Below, piece by piece: positions 4,316 through 8,553 of a stretch of 8,553 nt of DNA. Location: positions 19,243-27,795 of the forward strand of contig DCVB01000056.1 in NCBI GenBank assembly GCA_002327965.1, in the 5' to 3' direction. The notes below the pieces were generated by a model. The model saw only the letters and a list, made by a program, of their open reading frames with translations, had not been told where the DNA came from and made no database searches. Position 1 is the stretch's first letter, and the number at the start of each line of letters is the position of its first letter. Source of the DNA: Candidatus Aminicenantes bacterium UBA2199. GTDB lineage: Bacteria > Acidobacteriota > Aminicenantia > UBA2199. Made by a program: the position numbers and the translations under genes.

Positions 4316-6361
4316 CTACATTACCGCCGGCGCCGCCGGTTCGTCGGGATCACCGGCATTGGCCAGCGGCAGCTTGACCAGCAGGTAGCCCAGGGCCAGG
4401 AAGATCAGAACGCTGATCAGGTAGGTCGGGTTCTTGCCCAGCTGCGGCACGCCTTCCTCGCGGAAGAAGGCGATGGCGGCGAACAGCAGCCCGACCAGCG
4501 CCTCGCCGGCAATCAACCCTGATGCCAGCAGCACGCCGCGGTTGTCGACGCGCGATTTCTGGTTGTCGTTGTACTTGCGGCGGGCGATCAGCATGTCGAC
4601 CACCCAGCGGATGATGCCGCCGACGAAGATGGCCGCCACGGTATCGAAGGAGAGGTACATGCCGACGCAGACCAGCATCGGGCTCTTGACCTGCACCAGG
4701 ATCAGGCCGACGGCCAGCAGGATGCCGACCACGATCAGCGGCCAGACCATTTCGCCGCCGACGATGCCCTGCGAGAGATTGGCCATCAGGCCGGCCTGCG
4801 GCGCGGCGAGCACCTCGCCGCCGAAGCCGCCCTTGTAGCCCTTGATCGCCGCCATCTTCAGGTCGCCGGCGTTAAGGATGAACAGCGGAATCCACATGAC
4901 CAGCGAGGAAACGATGACGCCGATCAGGTCGCCGACCTGCATCTTCCAGGGGGTGCCGCCGAGGATGTGGCCGACCTTCAGGTCCTGCAGCATCTCGCCG
5001 GCCACGGCGGCGGCCACGCAGATGACGCCGGCCACCGCCAGGGTGGCGGTCACCCCGGGTATGCCCTTGGCGCCGAGGATGACCATCAGGATGGCGGCGA
5101 TGACCAGGGTGGAAAGGGTCAGGCCCGAGATCGGGTTGTTGGAAGAGCCGATCAGGCCGACCAGGTAGCCGGAGACGGCGGCGAAGAAGAAGCCGGCCAC
5201 CAGCATGACCAGCGCCGCCACCAGGGCCGGCGCCAGGGTGGCGGAGGTGAAGCCCATGAACCACCAGTAGACGATGAAGGTGATCAAGGCCAGTCCCAGC
5301 AGTGAGGCGAAGACGATCTTGATGTTGATGTCCTTGTCGGTGCGCAGGGTGGCCTGCTGAGTGGTGGCCGCCTTCTTGACGTCGCCGATCGAGCGGCGGA
5401 TGCCGCCGATCAGGCTCTTGCGCATCCTGAACAGGGTGAAAGCGGCGCTCATCAGCATGCCGCCGATGGCCACGGTCTTGACGATGTTCTGGAAGACGGC
5501 ATTGGAGACTTCGGCCCAGCTCAGCAGCCCGGCGCTGACGGCCGGCTCGTACTGCGGAGCCAGCATCAGCGTCAGCAGGGGCACGAACAGGCCCCAGGAA
5601 AGGACGCCGCCGGCAAAGTTCAGCGCCGCCAGCCGCGGGCCGATGATGTAGCCGACGCCGAGAAAAGCGGGGCTGAGTGCCGGGGACTTGAGCATGAATC
5701 CGCCGCCGGTGGCCACGCCCTTGAAACTCTCGCCAATGCCGGTGCGCGGGATGATCTTGGAGGCGAAGGCCGAGAACTGGTCCCATTTGCCGGCCAGCAG
5801 GTTGAAACCCTTGAGCAGTTCGATGAAACCGCCGATGCCCATGGCGTAGAAAAGGTACTTGGCGCCGGTGGTGCCGCCGCGCCCCGCCTTGTGGATCTCG
5901 GAGGCCGCGACCGACTCGGGGAACTTCAGTTCGGGGTCCTCGACCATCACCCGGCGCAGCAAGGTGACGAAAAGGATGCCCACCACGCCGCCGACCAGCA
6001 TGATCACCGTGGACTTCAGCCAGCCGCCGACACTGCCGAAGAATTCCGGGGACCAGACGCCGGCGATGAGAAAGGCCGGCAGGGTGAAGATGGCGCCGGC
6101 GGCCACCGACTCGCCGATGGAGCCGACGGTGCGCGTGAAGTTCTCCTCGATGATGTTGCTGTCCTTGAACAGGCGCAGCAGGGCCATGCCCAGCACGGCG
6201 GCCGGGTAGGTGGCGGCGATGGTCATGCCGGCCTTCAGGCCGAGGTAGGCGTTGGCCGCGCCGAGCACGACCGCCAGGACGAGGCCGATCAGCAGGGCGC
6301 GGACGGTGAATTCCTTCAGGTTCATGTCCGCGGAAACGAACGGTTTGAACTCATTGCTCAT
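4316..6361 (-). CDS. OPT-family oligopeptide transporter
   Basis: This is a 681-residue polytopic inner-membrane protein of the bacterial OPT family, which takes up oligopeptides (some relatives carry metal chelates). Signatures in order are NAYLGLKAGMTIAATYPA (37-54), ENFTRTVGSIGESVAAG (73-89), KFPESVAASEIHKAG (146-160), SSNNPISGLTLST (406-418), AGEMLQDLKVGH (454-465) and a GLMANLSQGIVGG segment (524-536). I count roughly 14 to 16 hydrophobic segments, with a polar loop near 312-345. I chose the ATG at 6361 because GGAGGAG lies 6 bases before it at 6368-6374. An ATG at 6415 is in frame, but it falls upstream of the -10 box. A promoter at 6393-6422 suggests an independent transcript. The length is normal and the frame intact. 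The substrate cannot be read; the following PqqD-like gene hints at peptides. Confidence 0.93.
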   Translation of the reverse strand: MSNEFKPFVSADMNLKEFTVRALLIGLVLAVVLGAANAYLGLKAGMTIAATYPAAVLGMALLRLFKDSNIIEENFTRTVGSIGESVAAGAIFTLPAFLIAGVWSPEFFGSVGGWLKSTVIMLVGGVVGILFVTLLRRVMVEDPELKFPESVAASEIHKAGRGGTTGAKYLFYAMGIGGFIELLKGFNLLAGKWDQFSAFASKIIPRTGIGESFKGVATGGGFMLKSPALSPAFLGVGYIIGPRLAALNFAGGVLSWGLFVPLLTLMLAPQYEPAVSAGLLSWAEVSNAVFQNIVKTVAIGGMLMSAAFTLFRMRKSLIGGIRRSIGDVKKAATTQQATLRTDKDINIKIVFASLLGLALITFIVYWWFMGFTSATLAPALVAALVMLVAGFFFAAVSGYLVGLIGSSNNPISGLTLSTLVIAAILMVILGAKGIPGVTATLAVAGVICVAAAVAGEMLQDLKVGHILGGTPWKMQVGDLIGVIVSSLVMWIPLFILNAGDLKMAAIKGYKGGFGGEVLAAPQAGLMANLSQGIVGGEMVWPLIVVGILLAVGLILVQVKSPMLVCVGMYLSFDTVAAIFVGGIIRWVVDMLIARRKYNDNQKSRVDNRGVLLASGLIAGEALVGLLFAAIAFFREEGVPQLGKNPTYLISVLIFLALGYLLVKLPLANAGDPDEPAAPAVM

Positions 6362-6367
6362 GGATGT

Positions 6368-6374
6368 CTCCTCC
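6368..6374 (-). promoter_or_regulatory. Ribosome binding site that fixes the OPT transporter start
   Basis: GGAGGAG on the minus strand ends 6 bases before the ATG at 6361. The in-frame upstream ATG codons at 6415 and 6394 lack such a site, and they lie within or upstream of the -10 region, so translation should begin at 6361. Confidence 0.8.
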
Positions 6375-6392
6375 GGAAGTTTGCGAAAAAGC

Positions 6393-6422
6393 ATTATACC
6401 GACGGCCAAGCGCAAAAGTCAA
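6393..6422 (-). promoter_or_regulatory. Sigma-70-type promoter for the OPT transporter
   Basis: On the minus strand TTGACT (6417-6422) is followed after 18 bases by a perfect TATAAT (6393-6398). Transcription would start around 6384-6388, leaving a leader of about 25 bases that holds the ribosome binding site. The -35 box sits in the T-rich tail of the preceding hairpin, so the end of one transcription unit and the start of the next overlap. Confidence 0.68.
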
Positions 6423-6440
6423 ACGATCCCCTTAGGGATC
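6413..6440 (-). terminator. Possible intrinsic terminator on the stop codon of the glycosyltransferase gene
   Basis: On the minus strand GATCCC (6435-6440), loop TAAG and GGGATC (6425-6430) form a 6-base-pair hairpin followed by GTTTGACTTTTG. The tail is T-rich but interrupted, and the stem is short, so termination is likely partial. The stem overlaps the TGA stop at 6439-6441, and its tail contains the -35 box of the OPT promoter. Confidence 0.4.
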
Positions 6441-7689
6441 AACGCCAGTTGCCGACCAGGTAGGGCTTGGCGGACTCGAATTCCAGGCACAGGCGCTCGA
6501 TCTCTGCCTCGGCCCGCTCTGAATCCATGTCGGTCGCCTCGAGGATGAAGGAAACCGTTTTGCCCAGGTACAACGGCACCAGCGACATGAGCAGGTGCTG
6601 GCGCGGCAGCGACTTGCGGTGGCAGGCCAGGGCGTAGTCGTAGATGATCCTGGCCCACAGCCCGGCGGGGAAGCGGAATTCATTCGCGCGCTCGGCCGCC
6701 AGCGCCGCCAGGGTTTCCAGGTCTCCGCAACCGAGGACCGCCTGCCAGATCGTGCCGAGCCCGTGGATGCCCTCGCGAAATATGGCCAGCATGCGCTCCA
6801 CGTCGACGCTCACGCTTTCCAGCCCGACCGTATAGGGAAAGCCGAACTGCGGGACGCTTTGCGAGCCCTGGATCCCTTTCCAGACGTCATGGTATTCGGA
6901 CATGAGGCCGAAGGCGGTGCCCACGACCTGCGCCATCATGGCGCTCAGGTCCGCCGCCGGGTCCTTGGCGTCGTGGATCTTGGCGCCGAGGAAGGCCTGG
7001 ACCGTCCGAAAGCCGTTGGCCAGCGCCTCGCTGGTCATCCAGATGTCGACGCCGTAGCGGGCGATGTCCGTGCTCCAGACGTCCTTGCCGATGTAATGCC
7101 GGGCCAGCCTTCCGGAAAAGCCGAAATCGCCGCCGATGGGCTGGCGCAGCCGCTTGCCGTACAATGCCCGCGTCAATGGGTAGACGATGCTGTTGGTGAT
7201 GGTGCCGTCGAACTTGTGGCGGTGATACTGCGGGGCGACGAAATCGGCCTCCCCTTCCAGGATCGGGCCCAGCAGCAGCTCCAGCCACTCCGGGGTGATG
7301 CTGCGCAGGTCGGCGTCGACCACGGCGCAGGCGCGGGCTTCCAGGGCGTCAGCGACCTCGAAGATCGCACGAAAGGCGCTGCCCTTGCCCGGGATGCCGT
7401 CATAAGGCATGCTGAACTTGTGAAAGGGGCCCACGCGGTGACGCACGAGCAGCCTCTGGAAATCGTCTACCGCCGCCCGCTCGACCTCCTCCGGAGTGCC
7501 GTCGCGCGAACCGCCGTCGGAATTGACCAGCACCGCCTTGTGCTCGGGAAAATACTTCGCCAGCCCCGCCTGTACGGCCCTCACGACATGGCCGATGGTG
7601 CGGGCATTGTTGAAGCTCGGGATGCCGACCAGGATGTCGGCCCTGCCGATCCCGCGCAGCCTGCGGACGACCTCGCCGCGGCGGATCAC
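6439..7689 (-). CDS. GT-A fold glycosyltransferase resembling glucosyl(3-phospho)glycerate / mannosylglycerate synthases
   Basis: This 416-residue cytoplasmic glycosyltransferase begins with the nucleotide-sugar binding fold: ADILVGIPSFNNARTIGHVV (17-36), NSDGGSRDGT (56-65) and GIPGKGSAFR (98-107). The metal-binding DxD is Asp125-Ala-Asp127, followed by the acceptor-side IGGDFGFSG (185-193) and a GAKIH segment whose His239 matches the metal-binding His of GpgS-type enzymes. This motif set, with a helical C-terminal region of about 150 residues, resembles GT81/GT78-like enzymes that add glucose or mannose to 3-phosphoglycerate or D-glycerate. No membrane segment or signal peptide is evident. 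Translation starts at GTG 7689, which overlaps the glycerate kinase stop (GTGA), with GAGG at 7697-7700. Coupling to a glycerate kinase supports a glycerate-type acceptor, but this is inference; donor and acceptor are not proven. Confidence 0.8.
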   Translation of the reverse strand: MIRRGEVVRRLRGIGRADILVGIPSFNNARTIGHVVRAVQAGLAKYFPEHKAVLVNSDGGSRDGTPEEVERAAVDDFQRLLVRHRVGPFHKFSMPYDGIPGKGSAFRAIFEVADALEARACAVVDADLRSITPEWLELLLGPILEGEADFVAPQYHRHKFDGTITNSIVYPLTRALYGKRLRQPIGGDFGFSGRLARHYIGKDVWSTDIARYGVDIWMTSEALANGFRTVQAFLGAKIHDAKDPAADLSAMMAQVVGTAFGLMSEYHDVWKGIQGSQSVPQFGFPYTVGLESVSVDVERMLAIFREGIHGLGTIWQAVLGCGDLETLAALAAERANEFRFPAGLWARIIYDYALACHRKSLPRQHLLMSLVPLYLGKTVSFILEATDMDSERAEAEIERLCLEFESAKPYLVGNWR

Positions 7690-8553
7690 GTTTCCGCCTC
7701 GCGTCCCGCCGGCGCAACGCCGCCGAGCAGGATGACCTGGATGTCCATGACATTCGTTCCCGTCGGCCCGGTCTTGACATGAGTGCCCAGGCCGGTGCGC
7801 ATGTCCAGCTCATGGAAGAAAGAGAAGGAATCGTTGTTCGCCAGGTAATCCCCGGCAACGAGCCCGGCATCCCGGGCGGTTTTCACCGTGCCGCCGTCGA
7901 CCCATGCCCCGGCGGCCGCGGTCGGGCCGTCCACTCCGTCGCTGCCGGCCGACAACAGGGTGATCCCCTTCGCGGTGGCGATCTCCATGGCGAAGGCCAG
8001 CGCCAGTTCCTGGTTGCGGCCGCCCCGGCCGTTGCCGCGCACGGTCACGGTCGTCTCGCCCCCGGACAGCAGGCACAGTCTCTCGCCAGCGCGCAGGCCG
8101 GCCCGGGCGCGCAGCGCCCTGGCGGCGAGCCAGCGCGCGGCGTCGCGCGCTTCCCCCTGCAATTCCCGGCTGACGACCTCCACGCGAAAGCCCAGGTCGG
8201 CGGCCAGGGCGGCGGCCGCGTCCAGCGCCAGGGAAAGGCATCCCACCACCACATGCGTCGCGCCCGCGAAGCAGGGATCGTCCTGCCGGACCGTTTCCGC
8301 CTCCAGTCCCTGCAGCCCGCGGCGCAGGTATGCCGCCGCCCGTGCCGGCAGCTGCGGCCACAATCCATACATGGCGATCACGGCGGCGGCGTCGGCGAAG
8401 GTGGAGGCGTCGGGCGCCGTGGGCCCCGAGGCGATGACATCGAGCCGGTCGCCGATAACGTCGGAAAGGACCAGGGTCAGCATGGCGGCCGGGTGGGCCG
8501 CCCGGGCCAGCCGTCCGCCCTTGAGCAGCGACAGGTGCTTGCGCACGGCGTTC
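7686..8553 (-). CDS. gckA: Glycerate 2-kinase, MOFRL type, 5' end beyond the window
   Basis: About 288 C-terminal residues of a GckA/TtuD-family glycerate kinase are present; the family is usually about 420-450 residues, so roughly the first third lies outside. It phosphorylates D-glycerate with ATP to 2-phosphoglycerate in the cytoplasm. At the edge the frame reads NAVRKHLS and then KGGRLA, a conserved internal motif, so the GTG at 8546 is an internal codon, not the start. Further marks are LSDVIGD with ASGPTAPD, then the C-terminal MOFRL domain: LLSGGETTVTVRGNGRGGRN, the LSAGSDGVDGPT segment, AGAWVDG, and LANNDSFSFF with KTGPTGTNVMD near the end. The stop TGA overlaps the GTG start of the glycosyltransferase by 4 bases, so the two are made together. 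Hydroxypyruvate reductase is a common misannotation of this family. Confidence 0.92.
   Translation of the reverse strand, partial: NAVRKHLSLLKGGRLARAAHPAAMLTLVLSDVIGDRLDVIASGPTAPDASTFADAAAVIAMYGLWPQLPARAAAYLRRGLQGLEAETVRQDDPCFAGATHVVVGCLSLALDAAAALAADLGFRVEVVSRELQGEARDAARWLAARALRARAGLRAGERLCLLSGGETTVTVRGNGRGGRNQELALAFAMEIATAKGITLLSAGSDGVDGPTAAAGAWVDGGTVKTARDAGLVAGDYLANNDSFSFFHELDMRTGLGTHVKTGPTGTNVMDIQVILLGGVAPAGREAET

Noticed and set aside
4872..5786. Second minus-strand frame of 304 codons inside the OPT gene
   Set aside because: It is rich in Arg, His, Pro and Gly in a pattern caused by frame shift of GC-rich codons. The OPT frame is hydrophobic and motif-complete over the same bases.
6362..6415. 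Longer OPT start at the ATG at 6415
   Set aside because: This ATG lies upstream of the predicted -10 box and has no ribosome binding site, whereas the ATG at 6361 has GGAGGAG at good spacing.
6595..7782. Plus-strand open frame of 395 codons opposite the glycosyltransferase and glycerate kinase
   Set aside because: Composition is typical of an antisense shadow, there is no family motif, and the opposite strand carries clear conserved motifs through the same interval.
8544..8546. GTG at 8546 as the glycerate kinase start
   Set aside because: It sits inside the conserved NAVRKHLS motif, and the frame stays open to the window edge, so the real start is outside.

Overview
The window is a GC-rich, densely packed bacterial segment. 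Every gene I can support lies on the minus strand, so transcription runs from high to low coordinates. It suggests an anaerobe that uses ferredoxin-linked carbon metabolism: it encodes a multi-subunit pyruvate:ferredoxin oxidoreductase and an iron-sulfur (class I) fumarase. My impression from the protein sequences and the dispersed palindromes is an uncultured-type lineage such as Candidatus Aminicenantes. That is recollection only, and no marker gene here proves it.

Layout in transcription order. (1) 8553 to 6439: the C-terminal two thirds of a MOFRL-type glycerate 2-kinase, cut by the window edge, joined by a 4-base GTGA overlap to a GT-A fold glycosyltransferase resembling glucosyl-3-phosphoglycerate, glucosylglycerate and mannosylglycerate synthases. 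A small hairpin sits on the stop codon. (2) 6422 to 4316: a good sigma-70-type promoter and strong ribosome binding site, followed by a bacterial OPT-family oligopeptide transporter. (3) 4315 to 4206: a repeat-rich gap with two short hairpins and a TTTTGCC tandem tract. (4) 4205 to 3846: a small PqqD-like (RRE-fold) protein with no maturase beside it. (5) 3836 to 2304: its own promoter and a malic enzyme. (6) 2303 to 2154: a perfect 22-base palindrome and a candidate promoter with an overlapping inverted repeat. (7) 2153 to 1302: the alpha subunit of a two-subunit class I fumarase, without its beta subunit. (8) 1303 to 1245: a long, almost perfect hairpin. (9) 1214 to 1: porC, porD and the start of porA, encoding the gamma, delta and alpha subunits of pyruvate:ferredoxin oxidoreductase.

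The genes fall into two themes. Malic enzyme, fumarase alpha and Por would carry fumarate to malate, pyruvate and then acetyl-CoA plus reduced ferredoxin, a C4-to-C2 route. The glycerate kinase and glycosyltransferase look like a translationally coupled module for making or balancing a glycosylglycerate-type compatible solute. The OPT transporter and PqqD-like protein may form a peptide-handling pair, but this rests on adjacency alone. No gap exceeds 300 bases, and I saw no tRNA, rRNA, CRISPR array, transposase or phage gene.
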